Below, one piece after another: positions 1-9,409 of a DNA stretch of 32,774 nt; positions within the stretch are counted from its first letter, which is position 1; the number at the start of each line of letters is the position of its first letter. The notes below the pieces were generated by a model. That model searched no databases, was not told where the DNA came from, and saw nothing but the letters and a program-made list of their open reading frames with translations. The position numbers and the translations under genes were made by a program. Origin of the DNA: Nonomuraea cypriaca (GTDB lineage: Bacteria; Actinomycetota; Actinomycetes; Streptosporangiales; Streptosporangiaceae); the NCBI RefSeq assembly GCF_015645445.1, contig NZ_JADOGI010000119.1:1-32774 (forward strand), written 5' to 3'.

Positions 1-618
1 CAGCGTCGACTCCCGCAGGTCGTAGCCGGGCCGGAACATCACCATCTGCCGCCTCCGCAGGTCACCGATCTCCATGTACGGCCCGCGAGGGTGCTCATGA
101 GACGGCGAGACGACCACGAGGTTCTCGCGCAGGATCTCCTCGGTCACCAGCGAGGGGTCGTCGCTCTGCAACGGCATGATGATCAGTGACAGGTCCAGCT
201 GCCCCCGGGCCAGCGCCCTGACCAGGTCACGCGAGCCGCCCTCCTCCACCAGCAACTCGATCCCCGGGTACGCCCGATGGAAGCGGGCCAGCGCGTCGGC
301 CAGCAGTCCCGCGCACAGCGACGGCGTGGCCCCGAGCCGCACCCGCCCCCTCCTGAGCCCGGCGAGCTGGGCCACCTCCTGCCTGGCGGTGTCGGCGTCG
401 GCGAGGATCCGGCGGGCCAGCGGGAGCAGCGCCTCGCCGGCCGGGGTCAGCGTGACGTTGCCGCGCGCCCGGGACAACAGCGGGGCGCCGAGGTCGGTCT
501 CCAGGGCCTTGATCTGCTTGCTGAGTGACGGCTGCGCGACGCCCATCCGCTCGGCCGCCTGGGTGAAATGCCGGGTCTCCGCCACCGCGACGAAGTACGC
601 GAGCTGCTGCAACTGCAT
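1..618 (-). CDS. LysR-family transcriptional regulator (3' end outside window)
   Basis: This is the first 206 codons of a LysR-type regulator; a typical member has about 300 residues, so the C-terminal third lies beyond the left edge. The start is the ATG at 618-616 (MQLQQLAYFVAVAET...), the standard LysR beginning. The winged helix-turn-helix spans about residues 1-60 (TQAAERMGVAQPSLSKQIKA is the recognition part) and is followed by the linker helix and the start of the effector-binding domain (GRVRLGATPSLCAGLLADAL). It is transcribed away from sdhC and shares a 135-bp intergenic region with it. Autoregulation, and possibly sdh control, is inferred from that layout only. The effector is unknown. 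Confidence 0.93.
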   Translation of the reverse strand, partial: MQLQQLAYFVAVAETRHFTQAAERMGVAQPSLSKQIKALETDLGAPLLSRARGNVTLTPAGEALLPLARRILADADTARQEVAQLAGLRRGRVRLGATPSLCAGLLADALARFHRAYPGIELLVEEGGSRDLVRALARGQLDLSLIIMPLQSDDPSLVTEEILRENLVVVSPSHEHPRGPYMEIGDLRRRQMVMFRPGYDLRESTL

Positions 619-675
619 GTGATATTCCTCGCACCGCGTCGGCCCGGATCAGGTACGACCACCGTACATTCCAAG

Positions 676-713
676 CATCATAGCTCCAGGCTATCGAAAC
701 CAGACCTATGATG
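676..713. promoter_or_regulatory. Candidate LysR operator (ATAG-N7-CTAT plus flanking inverted repeat)
   Basis: Positions 680-694 read ATAG, seven bases, CTAT. This fits the T-N11-A rule of LysR-type boxes. The same left half-site belongs to a longer perfect 8-bp inverted repeat, CATCATAG at 676-683 and CTATGATG at 706-713. The third half-site may allow tetramer binding, as is usual for the family. The site lies between the divergent LysR gene and sdhC. Binding is inferred. Confidence 0.5.
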
Positions 714-715
714 AC

Positions 716-745
716 TTGGACGGATCATCGCTGGATACCTAGCGT
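716..745 (+). promoter_or_regulatory. Weak candidate promoter of sdhCAB
   Basis: TTGGAC at 716-721 and TAGCGT at 740-745 form a weak -35/-10 pair with an 18-bp spacer. Transcription would then begin within a few bases of the GTG at 754. This could mean a leaderless mRNA and would explain why the only GGAGG (748-752) sits one base from the start codon, too close to act as a normal ribosome binding site. Confidence 0.3.
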
Positions 746-753
746 TTGGAGGC

Positions 754-1509
754 GTGACTGCCACGATAGAGCGCGGTTCTGCGACCGCGTCCGTTACCCC
801 CACCGCCAAGGGCGCGCCGGTGCCCAAGAAAACCAGCGGCGGGTTCCTGAACTCGTCGAACGGCAAGAAAGCCGTCATGGCCGTCACGGGGGCCGTCATG
901 GTGCTCTTCCTTGCCGGCCACATGCTCGGTAATCTCAAGATCTTCTTCGGCCGGGACTCGTTCAACGAGTACGCCCACGCGCTGCGCACGCTGCTCGAGC
1001 CGATCGCGCCTTACCGCACCCTGCTGACCCTCGTCGAGGTCGTGCTCGTCGCCTCGGTCGTCCTGCACATGTGGGCGGCGATCTCGCTGGCCCGCCGCGC
1101 GAGCAAGGCCAGGCCGGTGAAGTACGTGGCCAAGAAGTCGCAGGCAAGCGGCTACACCACGCACATCATGCGGTTCGGCGGCCTGACGATCGTGTTGTTC
1201 GTGATCTGGCACCTGCTCGACCTGACCTTCGGCGTCGTGAACCCCAAGGGCTTCGACGCCGCCCCGGCCGACCGGATGATCGCGGGCTTCGACGCGTCCC
1301 GGTGGTGGGTGACCCTCATCTACCTCGTGGCCGTCGTCATGGTCGGCCTGCACCTGCGGCACGGCATCTGGAGCGGGTTCCAGACACTCGGCTGGGCCAA
1401 CCGGGCCCGTAACAAGACTCTTCGCCTAGTGGCGGGTCTGGTCTCCGCGGTCCTGGTGATCGGCTTCCTGGCCCCGCCGCTCGCGATCACGTTCGGAGTT
1501 GTGAAGTGA
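754..1509 (+). CDS. sdhC: Succinate dehydrogenase cytochrome b558 subunit
   Basis: A 251-residue membrane anchor of complex II. It carries haem b and the menaquinone site and holds SdhAB at the inner face of the membrane. A hydrophilic N-terminal stretch of about 40 residues precedes five membrane-spanning segments, beginning with VMAVTGAVMVLFLAGHMLGN, as in single-subunit (type B) anchors, so no separate SdhD is expected. Conserved histidines lie in GHMLGNLKIFFG, VLHMWAAISL, IWHLLDL and GLHLRHGIWSG. GTG 754 is the only start between the upstream in-frame stop at 712 and the first conserved segment. It is the first gene of sdhCAB. Confidence 0.95.
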   Translation: MTATIERGSATASVTPTAKGAPVPKKTSGGFLNSSNGKKAVMAVTGAVMVLFLAGHMLGNLKIFFGRDSFNEYAHALRTLLEPIAPYRTLLTLVEVVLVASVVLHMWAAISLARRASKARPVKYVAKKSQASGYTTHIMRFGGLTIVLFVIWHLLDLTFGVVNPKGFDAAPADRMIAGFDASRWWVTLIYLVAVVMVGLHLRHGIWSGFQTLGWANRARNKTLRLVAGLVSAVLVIGFLAPPLAITFGVVK

Positions 1510-1592
1510 GGAGTGAACCCGACGCAGTGAGCGGAGTGGAGGTGCGACGAAGGAGTGACTCCGCGGAGCGAATGAGGAGTGGTGAACGACCA
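1508..1592 (+). repeat. Purine-rich GAGGAGTG-type repeat between sdhC and sdhA
   Basis: The stretch between the sdhC stop and the likely sdhA start is built of related purine-rich words: GAGGAGTGAAC near 1508, GAAGGAGTGAC near 1550 and GAGGAGTGGTGAAC near 1574, with AGCGGAGTGGAGG and GCGGAGCGAATG between them. The outer copies (GAGGAGTG...AAC.GAC) flank the inner part like the ends of a short insertion or duplication. The sequence stays open in the sdhA frame, so translation from GTG 1506 would add 29 residues to SdhA. Similar GAGCGA-type intergenic repeats are familiar in actinomycete genomes. Copy number here is unknown. Confidence 0.5.
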
Positions 1593-3517
<1,925 letters not shown>

Positions 3518-3521
<4 letters not shown>

Positions 3522-4258
3522 ACCTGACCCTGCGCGTCTGGCGGCAGAGCGGCCCTTCGGACGCCGGCCGGATGGTGACGTACCGGGTGGAAGACGTCTC
3601 CCCGGACATGTCCTTCCTGGAGATGCTCGACGTACTGAACGAGCGCCTCATCCTGGAGGGCGACGACCCGATCGCGTTCGACCACGACTGCCGCGAGGGC
3701 ATCTGTGGCATGTGCGGCATGGTCATCAACGGCGTGGCGCACGGCGAGCAGCGCGCGACGACGACGTGCCAGCTGCACATGCGCCACTTCGAGGACGGCG
3801 CCACGATCACCATCGAGCCGTGGCGCGCGGCCCCGTTCCCGGTCGTCAAGGACCTGGTGGTGGACCGGAGCGCGTTCGACCGCATCATCCAGGCGGGCGG
3901 CTTCGTCTCGGTCCCGGCCGGCTCGGCGCCGGACGCCCACAGCGTCCCGGTGCGCAAGGAGGACGCGGACTCGGCGTTCGACGCGGCGACGTGCATCGGC
4001 TGCGGCGCGTGCGTGGCGGCCTGCCCGAACGGCTCGGCCTCCCTGTTCACCGCCGCCAAGATCACCCACCTGAGCCTGCTGCCCCAGGGCCAGCCTGAGC
4101 GCCTGTCCCGGGCCAAGGCCATGGTGGACCAGATGGACGCGGAGGGCTTCGGCGGCTGCACGAACACGGGCGAGTGCACGGCGGTCTGCCCCAAGGGCAT
4201 CCCGCTGGACGCCATCGCCCAGATGAACAGCGACTACCTGAAGGCCAACGCCAAGTAG
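3518..4258 (+). CDS. sdhB: Succinate dehydrogenase iron-sulfur subunit
   Basis: Electron-transfer subunit of complex II, 246 residues, linking FAD in SdhA to the haem and quinone site of SdhC. Plant-type ferredoxin [2Fe-2S] ligands are C58, C63, C66 and C84 (CREGICGMCG...TTTC). The C-terminal domain has C159, C162, C165 and C169 (CIGCGACVAACP) and C214, C220 and C224 (CTNTGECTAVCPKG), giving the [4Fe-4S] and [3Fe-4S] clusters. The GTG start overlaps the sdhA stop (GTGA), indicating translational coupling. It is the last gene of the operon and is followed at once by a hairpin terminator. Confidence 0.96.
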
Positions 4259-4265
4259 CCTGCTG

Positions 4266-4308
4266 AGAATGATGGCTCGACCTATTATAGTTCGGGCCAT
4301 CATTCTTT
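4266..4308 (+). terminator. Strong intrinsic terminator after sdhB
   Basis: The arms 4266-4280 (AGAATGATGGCTCGA) and 4292-4306 (TCGGGCCATCATTCT) pair over 15 positions with one G-T wobble, around an 11-base AT-rich loop. TTT follows. The hairpin starts 8 bases after the sdhB stop. Confidence 0.85.
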
Positions 4309-4357
4309 GGCTCCACAGTGGGGACTAAAACTGTATGCATTGCGGCATACTATTTTG

Positions 4358-5863
4358 GTGACGACAGTGCAGAAGCCGTCGAGAGTGCTGGCCCGTGATG
4401 CCGAGTGGGCCGCGCTGGCGCAGTTCGTACAGCATCCGGACCCCGCTCTCCGGCTCGGTGTCGTTTCCGGACGGCGCCGGGTCGGGAAGAGCTTCCTTCT
4501 TCGTGCGCTCGCCGAAGCCACTGGCGGCCTCTATGTCACGGCCGTCGCGGAGGAGGGGGTGGTGGCCGCGCGGCGGCGGCTGGCTGCGGAGATCGCGCGG
4601 TATGCCGGGATCGGCTCCGAGCTGATCGCCGACGCGAGCTGGGAGTCTCTTCTCACCACGGCGATCGAGCTTACGGCCCGCCACGGGAGAGGTGTGTTCG
4701 TCATTGACGAGCTGCCGTACTGGATGGCGCACTCACCCGAGCTGCCAGGCCTGCTCCAGTTGCTGTACGACCAGTCCCAGGCCGGCCAGGGGGTGCCAGG
4801 CGGACGGTTGATCGTTTGCGGGTCTGCCATGTCGGTGATGAATGAACTCCTCTCCGGTACGAAAGCACTGCGCGGCCGGGCGACGATCGATCTTCGTCTG
4901 CATCCGTTCGATCTGGCCACCACGGCACGACACTGGGGGATCGACGACCCGGCGGCGGCCCTCCGGGTGCACGCCATCCTCGGTGGATCTCCCGGCTACC
5001 GCAACCTCGCCAACGTGGACCCGCCGCGGACCTCCGGTGAACTGGACACCTGGGTTCCCGCCACCGTCCTGGACCCGCGGCAGGCGCTCTTCTCCGGCGG
5101 CGAAGCCGAATACCTGCTGCGGGAGGATCCCAGGTTCACCGGCAGCGCACTGCACTTCGGGATCATCAATGCCGTCGCGAACGGTGCCACCAGCCCGGCG
5201 AAGATCGGCGGTCTGCTGGAGCAGCCGCGATCGTCGCTGACCCGGCCCATCGACGCGCTGACGAGCGCAGGTTACCTACGCTACGACACCGACCCGTTGT
5301 GGGAGAGACGTCCGGTCATCACCGTTGCCGACCCCATCGTCCGCTTCCACAACCTGATCACCGTGCCACAGCGCGATCTCGTCGAGACCGGGCAGTCGGC
5401 GGAGGCCTGGCGTCGTTCGCGGGCCACCTTTGTGGCCCGGATCCTGGGGCCTCACTTCGAAGGATGCGCGAGGCACTGGCTGCGGGCCCAGGCCGACCCC
5501 GCTCTACGCGGGAACGCGGGCCTCGTGTCTGCCACCGTCGTCAACGACAGGAAGGGGCAGGCCAAGCAGGAGATCGACGTCGTCGCACTGAACAAGCGGT
5601 CGGGGAGGGCGGAGATCAGCCTCATCGGAGAGGCCAAGGCCACGGTGACGCGGCGGGGCGTGGCGGACCTCGACCGGCTCGACCACCTCAAAGGGCTGCT
5701 GGCGGAGCAAGGGCACGACACCGGGGCGGCCGTCATGGCCCTGTTCTCGATGGAGGGCTTCCAGCCGGACCTGGTCGGCGCGGCGCGACGCCGGAGAGAT
5801 GTCCTGCTGGTCGATCTGCCCGTGCTGGTCGGGCTGGGCGAGCCGGTGGTCATCCCCAAGTGA
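4358..5863 (+). CDS. DUF234-type P-loop ATPase with PD-(D/E)XK-like C terminus
   Basis: A 501-residue protein of the 'archaeal-type ATPase plus DUF234' family. Walker A is GRRRVGKS at residues 38-45 and Walker B is VFVIDELPYW (D117, E118). A winged-helix-like middle region (SPAKIGGLLEQPRSSLTRPI) follows. The C-terminal part has a nuclease-like pattern, E405-I-D407 then E425-A-K427 (QEIDVVALN...IGEAKA), as in PD-(D/E)XK folds. The cellular role of this family is not established; roles in DNA transactions or defence are guesses. The GTG 4358 start gives the usual N terminus. No Shine-Dalgarno sequence is visible, and CATACT at 4346-4351 could serve as a -10 for a leaderless transcript. It stands alone between two terminator-separated units. 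Confidence 0.85.
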   Translation: MTTVQKPSRVLARDAEWAALAQFVQHPDPALRLGVVSGRRRVGKSFLLRALAEATGGLYVTAVAEEGVVAARRRLAAEIARYAGIGSELIADASWESLLTTAIELTARHGRGVFVIDELPYWMAHSPELPGLLQLLYDQSQAGQGVPGGRLIVCGSAMSVMNELLSGTKALRGRATIDLRLHPFDLATTARHWGIDDPAAALRVHAILGGSPGYRNLANVDPPRTSGELDTWVPATVLDPRQALFSGGEAEYLLREDPRFTGSALHFGIINAVANGATSPAKIGGLLEQPRSSLTRPIDALTSAGYLRYDTDPLWERRPVITVADPIVRFHNLITVPQRDLVETGQSAEAWRRSRATFVARILGPHFEGCARHWLRAQADPALRGNAGLVSATVVNDRKGQAKQEIDVVALNKRSGRAEISLIGEAKATVTRRGVADLDRLDHLKGLLAEQGHDTGAAVMALFSMEGFQPDLVGAARRRRDVLLVDLPVLVGLGEPVVIPK

Positions 5864-5935
5864 GGGTGTAACAACGGGACGGTTCGGACCACTTCCTGGT
5901 GTCAGAGAAACGCATCCGAACGAGGGGACTGGGCG

Positions 5936-6457
5936 GTGACGGATGATGCGCACCGGTTCACCGGCATGTACGACGAATGCCGGCAACGTGTGTGGGCCTA
6001 CGTAGTCAGTCGCGCGGGGCGGCAGGTGGCGGATGAGGTGGTGAGCGAGACGTTCGCGATCGCCTGGCGGCGGCTGGATGACGTGCCGGACTCGGCGCTC
6101 CCATGGTTGCTCGGCGTCGCCCGCAACGTCCTGCGCGACAACGTGCGCGCGGAGGTGCGCAGGGAGACGCTGGCCGCGGAGCTGCGGGCCTGGACCGAGG
6201 GCGACGTGGCGGACCAGGTGACCGAGCGGATGGGGGTCCTGCGGGCGCTCGCCGCGCTGCCCGAGGACGACAGGGAGATCCTCATCCTGGTCGCCTGGCA
6301 CGGGCTGTCTCCCAAGGAGGCGGCCCGGGTGATCGGGTGCTCTTCCGCGGCCTACCGCGTACGGCTGCATCGGGCTCGTAAACGGCTCGCGCAGGCCATG
6401 GAACCCACAGAAGCGGCCCTGCCCCACGTACGGAATCTCAGCGAGGAGTGGTCATGA
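5936..6457 (+). CDS. ECF-type RNA polymerase sigma factor
   Basis: A 173-residue sigma-70 family protein with only regions 2 and 4, as expected for an ECF sigma factor. Region 2 is seen in RVWAYVVSRAGRQVADEVVS, followed by ETFAIAWRRLDDVPD. Region 4 is seen in LAALPEDDREILILVAWHGL and its helix-turn-helix in SPKEAARVIGCSSAAYRVRL. It directs polymerase to a small set of promoters that cannot be identified here. The start is GTG 5936. The stop overlaps the start of the next gene (ATGA), which encodes a membrane protein of the type normally paired with this ECF group, so the next protein is its likely regulator. Confidence 0.92.
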   Translation: MTDDAHRFTGMYDECRQRVWAYVVSRAGRQVADEVVSETFAIAWRRLDDVPDSALPWLLGVARNVLRDNVRAEVRRETLAAELRAWTEGDVADQVTERMGVLRALAALPEDDREILILVAWHGLSPKEAARVIGCSSAAYRVRLHRARKRLAQAMEPTEAALPHVRNLSEEWS

Positions 6458-7605
6458 ACCCCATGGAGGAACTCCGGGCCGCCCGGCCCGCGCATCTCGG
6501 CGAGCGGCCCGTGGACGAGCTCACCAGGGCCGGCGAACTGGCTCGTGCCATGTCCGGCCCGCGGTCGTCCCGGCGACGACACAAGGTGGTGAAGCCGGTG
6601 TGGGGCTTCGGGCTGGCAGGGGCCGCGGCCGCTGTGACCGCGGTGGCCGTACTCGTGTCGGGCAACGGCGCCGCGCCCACGACGCCACGGGCGCCTGACG
6701 GCGGGCAGGTCGCGGCCGGGAGCGCCACGGCTCAGCCGGTGCGGCTGTCGGCGCGGACCGTGCTGCTGGCCGCCGCTGAAAAGGCGGATCAGCAGTCCGA
6801 CGGCAGCGGCGACTCCTGGCGCAGCGTGTCGGTGAGCAGGACGCTGTTCAACGCGAAGGACGGCGGCTACACGATCGTGGCCCCGCAGCGGAGCGAGGCG
6901 TGGACGCCCGGCGCGACCGGCGGCGACCAGTGGTCGCGCACCCAGTCGCTCGGTGCGCGGCCGGCCACGGAGGAGGACGAGCGGGCCTGGCAGGAGGCGG
7001 GGTCCCCGCCCAAGATCGAGGTCGTCGTGCCGGGCAAGAAGGGGGCGTCGTACATCCTGTCCACCTCGGAGGGAGAGGTGAGAACCAGCCACAGCCCGCT
7101 GGTGGACGGGGACAAGGTGTTCTGGCTGGGCAGGAACGTCACCATGAAGGACCTGCGCGCCCTTCCGAGCGAGCCTGACGAGCTCAAGAAGTGGCTGATG
7201 GCCTCCTACGAGGGGCACGGCACCGAGTCCTCCGGCGAGGAGATGTCGGGTGACGCCTGGCTGTTCAAGGTCACCGTGGGGCTGATCATGGACATGCCCG
7301 TGACGCCGGAGGTGCGGGGCGCGGCGTTCCGCATGCTGGCGGACCTCGACGGAGTGGAGGTCGCGCGGGACGTCACGGACGCGGAGGGCCGCCAGGGCAC
7401 GGCCGTGACCATCAAGGAGGACACGCCGGACTCCGGCGTCCTGGAGAACCGCCTGATCTTCGACGAGTCGACCGGCCGGGCCCTCGCGAACGAGAGCGTC
7501 GTGGTGCGCCCCGGCAGGTTCCAGGCCGGCTTGGAGCCCGGCGCCGTGTGGAACTCCACCACGGTGCTCGAAGCGGGCTGGACCGACACCAAGCCGTCGG
7601 CCTGA
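6454..7605 (+). CDS. CU044_5270-type membrane protein paired with the ECF sigma factor
   Basis: A 383-residue protein with a cytoplasmic N terminus of about 50 residues, one membrane segment (VWGFGLAGAAAAVTAVAVLV) and a large extracytoplasmic domain. This is the architecture of the CU044_5270 family, found next to ECF sigma factors in actinobacteria. The presumed role is sensing or holding of the sigma factor, like an anti-sigma factor. No zinc-binding anti-sigma motif (HxxxCxxC) is visible. ATG 6454 has GAGGAG at 6443-6448 and overlaps the sigma stop. The first residues (NPMEELRAARPAHL) fit the family. The function is inferred from family and context. Confidence 0.85.
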   Translation: MNPMEELRAARPAHLGERPVDELTRAGELARAMSGPRSSRRRHKVVKPVWGFGLAGAAAAVTAVAVLVSGNGAAPTTPRAPDGGQVAAGSATAQPVRLSARTVLLAAAEKADQQSDGSGDSWRSVSVSRTLFNAKDGGYTIVAPQRSEAWTPGATGGDQWSRTQSLGARPATEEDERAWQEAGSPPKIEVVVPGKKGASYILSTSEGEVRTSHSPLVDGDKVFWLGRNVTMKDLRALPSEPDELKKWLMASYEGHGTESSGEEMSGDAWLFKVTVGLIMDMPVTPEVRGAAFRMLADLDGVEVARDVTDAEGRQGTAVTIKEDTPDSGVLENRLIFDESTGRALANESVVVRPGRFQAGLEPGAVWNSTTVLEAGWTDTKPSA

Positions 7606-7612
7606 TCGGGCC

Positions 7613-7631
7613 GACCGCGGGCCCGCCGGTC
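7613..7631. terminator. Possible hairpin between convergent genes
   Basis: GACCG at 7613-7617 can pair with CGGTC at 7627-7631 around a GC-rich segment. It lies between the end of the sigma operon and the convergent HicB-like gene. There is no T-tract, so the call is weak. Confidence 0.3.
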
Positions 7632-8037
7632 AGCCGGACTGGCGGGCCTCGTCGTTGGCGTTTGTGCGGATCTGCTGGATGCGCTGTTTGGTGAGCCCGA
7701 GCAGCTCGCCGATGTCGCCGTCGGACAGGCCGAGCTCGTGCATGTGCTTGACGCGCTTCTTCAGCGTGCGCGTGTAGTCCTCGGCGATCGCGGCGGCCTG
7801 GCGCTGGAGTGCGGCGAAGTCGTCGAGGTCCTGCTCGGACAGGCCGGGCAGCGTGTAGTGATAGACGGGCGCGGGCGGCCGGGCTCGGTCGGCGAACAGG
7901 AACGGGAGCCCCTCCGCGACGTCCGTGTGCAGCTCCTTCAGCGTGCGGGCGGACATGCCGCCGGCCACGCCGTCCACCTGGGCCAGCCACAGGCTGCCGG
8001 CCATGGTGACGTGGACGTCCACGCGGTCTGCGGTCAT
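7630..8037 (-). CDS. HicB-like antitoxin-type protein with C-terminal HTH
   Basis: A 135-residue protein. The N-terminal 50 residues resemble the HicB / partial RNase H fold (VHVTMAGSLWLAQVDGVAGG, then ARTLKELHTDVAEGLPFLF). The C-terminal part is a helix-turn-helix (HELGLSDGDIGELLGLTKQR followed by IQQIR). The middle is helical and charged. ATG 8037 has GGAG seven bases upstream. It is the second gene of a two-gene unit, 12 bases after the small gene at 8050-8295. This layout resembles a toxin-antitoxin pair in which the DNA-binding partner autoregulates, but the partner shows no HicA motif, so the role stays open. Confidence 0.65.
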   Translation of the reverse strand: MTADRVDVHVTMAGSLWLAQVDGVAGGMSARTLKELHTDVAEGLPFLFADRARPPAPVYHYTLPGLSEQDLDDFAALQRQAAAIAEDYTRTLKKRVKHMHELGLSDGDIGELLGLTKQRIQQIRTNANDEARQSG

Positions 8038-8049
8038 CGGGTGCTCCAG

Positions 8050-8295
8050 TCAGTCCTTCAGCCAGTCGTCGCCGAAAAGGTGCGCCAGCCCTCGTTCGAG
8101 TGAGTCCACCAGCTGCGGCGTCTCGCCAGGGTAGAGCGGGACGGCCGCGCGGGCCAGGACACGGCCCTCCGCGTCCCACAGCAGGAGGAAGCGCTGCCGC
8201 CTGGTCGTCTCCGCCCAGTCGCAGCGCAGGCCCTGGGTGTGGGAGAGCTTGATGATCCGATCACGGATGGCCGCGTAGTCGTCTCGTTCCACCAC
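8050..8295 (-). CDS. Small conserved-looking protein, partner of the HicB/HTH-like gene
   Basis: An 81-residue protein, not assigned to a family. It has an N-terminal helical part (ERDDYAAIRDRIIKLSHTQG) and a beta-rich middle (TTRRQRFLLLWDAEGRVLAR), and ends in LFGDDWLKD. Two GTG codons, 8295 and 8292, can start it. The reading frame stays open far upstream by chance, but that part has no protein-like composition. The gene ends 12 bases before the ATG of the HicB/HTH-like gene, so the two are probably co-transcribed. By position it could be a toxin or a small regulator. It lacks the conserved HicA histidine motif. Confidence 0.55.
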   Translation of the reverse strand: MVERDDYAAIRDRIIKLSHTQGLRCDWAETTRRQRFLLLWDAEGRVLARAAVPLYPGETPQLVDSLERGLAHLFGDDWLKD

Positions 8296-8357
8296 ACGCG
8301 GCAGACTATATCCCTTGTTTACCACTGACAAGGGGTCTTGTCGCCATGCGTGTTGGG

Positions 8358-8690
8358 TTACGAAGTCACCCAGGCTCGTACGAACGTGTCCACGGCGGTG
8401 TGGGCCATGACCCGCAGCTCCGCATCCTCGATCTGGCGGGTCCCCATCCGGGAGCGGGCCTCCAGGGGGCCGAGGAGCAGGGCAAGGAACTGCTCGGCCG
8501 CGAGGTCGGGATCCGTGGTGCGCAGCCGGCCGGCGAGGGCGAGGCGGGCCAGCCGGTCGGCCAGCGCCTGGTTGAGGCGATCGGGGCCGTGTTCCTTGAC
8601 GATCCCGAGGATGTCCGGGAAGTGGTTGATCTCCGAGTAGAGGAGCCGGCGCAGCGCGCATGAGCGGCCGTCGGTGTGCAGGCGCAGGGC
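8358..8690 (-). pseudogene. TetR-family regulator, C-terminal remnant
   Basis: Read from about 8690 to the TAA at 8358, this encodes about 110 residues of a TetR/AcrR ligand-binding domain (ALRRLLYSEINHFPDI, QALADRLARLALAGRL, QFLALLLGPLEARSRMG, AVDTFVRAW). The N-terminal helix-turn-helix is absent, and no start codon with protein-like sequence precedes it. At about 8690 it runs directly into the plus-strand MFS remnant. It would originally have been divergent from that transporter gene, a common regulator-pump layout. Confidence 0.75.
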
Positions 8691-9399
8691 CGCTGGCCGC
8701 GGGCGCCGTACTGCTATTCGGGTACGCCGTCCACGCGCTGCGCGCCCGCCGCCGGGGACCGCTGATCGACCTGCGCCTGTTCGCCAGCCGCGGATTCACC
8801 GCGAGCGTCTCGATCATGGGGCTCGGCGGGATGGCCTGTTCGCCGCCCTGTTCGCGCTGCCGCTGTACTACCAGCAGGCGCACGGGCACGGAGTGCTGGC
8901 CGCCGGGCTGCTCATGGCGCCGCTCGGGCTCGGCGGCTCCATCGCCATGCCGGTGGCCGGACGGCTCTCCGACCGGCTCGGCGCCCGTGGCCTGGCCACC
9001 GGCGGCGCGGTCCTGGCCCTGCTCAGTGGTCTCGCCCTCACGCGGATCGGCCCCGGCACACCGGAGGTCTGGCCGGCGCTGGCGGCGCTCACGTACGGGC
9101 TGGGCAGCGGCTGCTTCAGCGCCCCGACCATGGGCTCGCTGTACCGCACGCTGCCCCAGGCCATGGTGGCGCAGGGCAGCTCCGCGCTCTACATGCTCAA
9201 CCAGCTCGGCGCGGCCCTCGGCGTGGCCCTCGTCACGCTCATCGTCCAGACCGCGGCCGTCGCGATGAGCGGCTTCCGCGGCGTCTTCTGGCTCGGGGTC
9301 GCCGCCAACCTGATCGTCCTGGCCCTCATTCCGCTGCTGCCCGGCAGGTCACCGGCGGTGAAGGCCGTACAGGAAGAACGACTCGAGAGGACCTCGTGA
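8687..9399 (+). pseudogene. DHA2/EmrB-type MFS drug transporter, C-terminal half with frameshift
   Basis: About 237 codons of a 14-helix MFS exporter, which normally has about 480 residues. It begins abruptly at GPLAAGAVLLFGYAVHALRA and continues with RRGPLIDLRLFASRGFTASV. A one-base loss near 8834 (after GLGGMA) shifts the frame to LFAALFALPLYYQQAHGHGV, and later segments such as LLMAPLGLGGSIAMPVAGRL and SALYMLNQLGAALGVALVTL read through to the stop at 9397-9399. The N-terminal half and start are missing. Together with the tetR remnant this is a non-functional efflux locus. Confidence 0.8.
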
Positions 9400-9409
9400 T
9401 CGGGGGCGG

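Noticed and set aside
8050..8889. A single 279-codon minus-strand gene
   Set aside because: Only its last 81 codons look like protein; the upstream part is antisense or out of frame to the tetR and MFS remnants.
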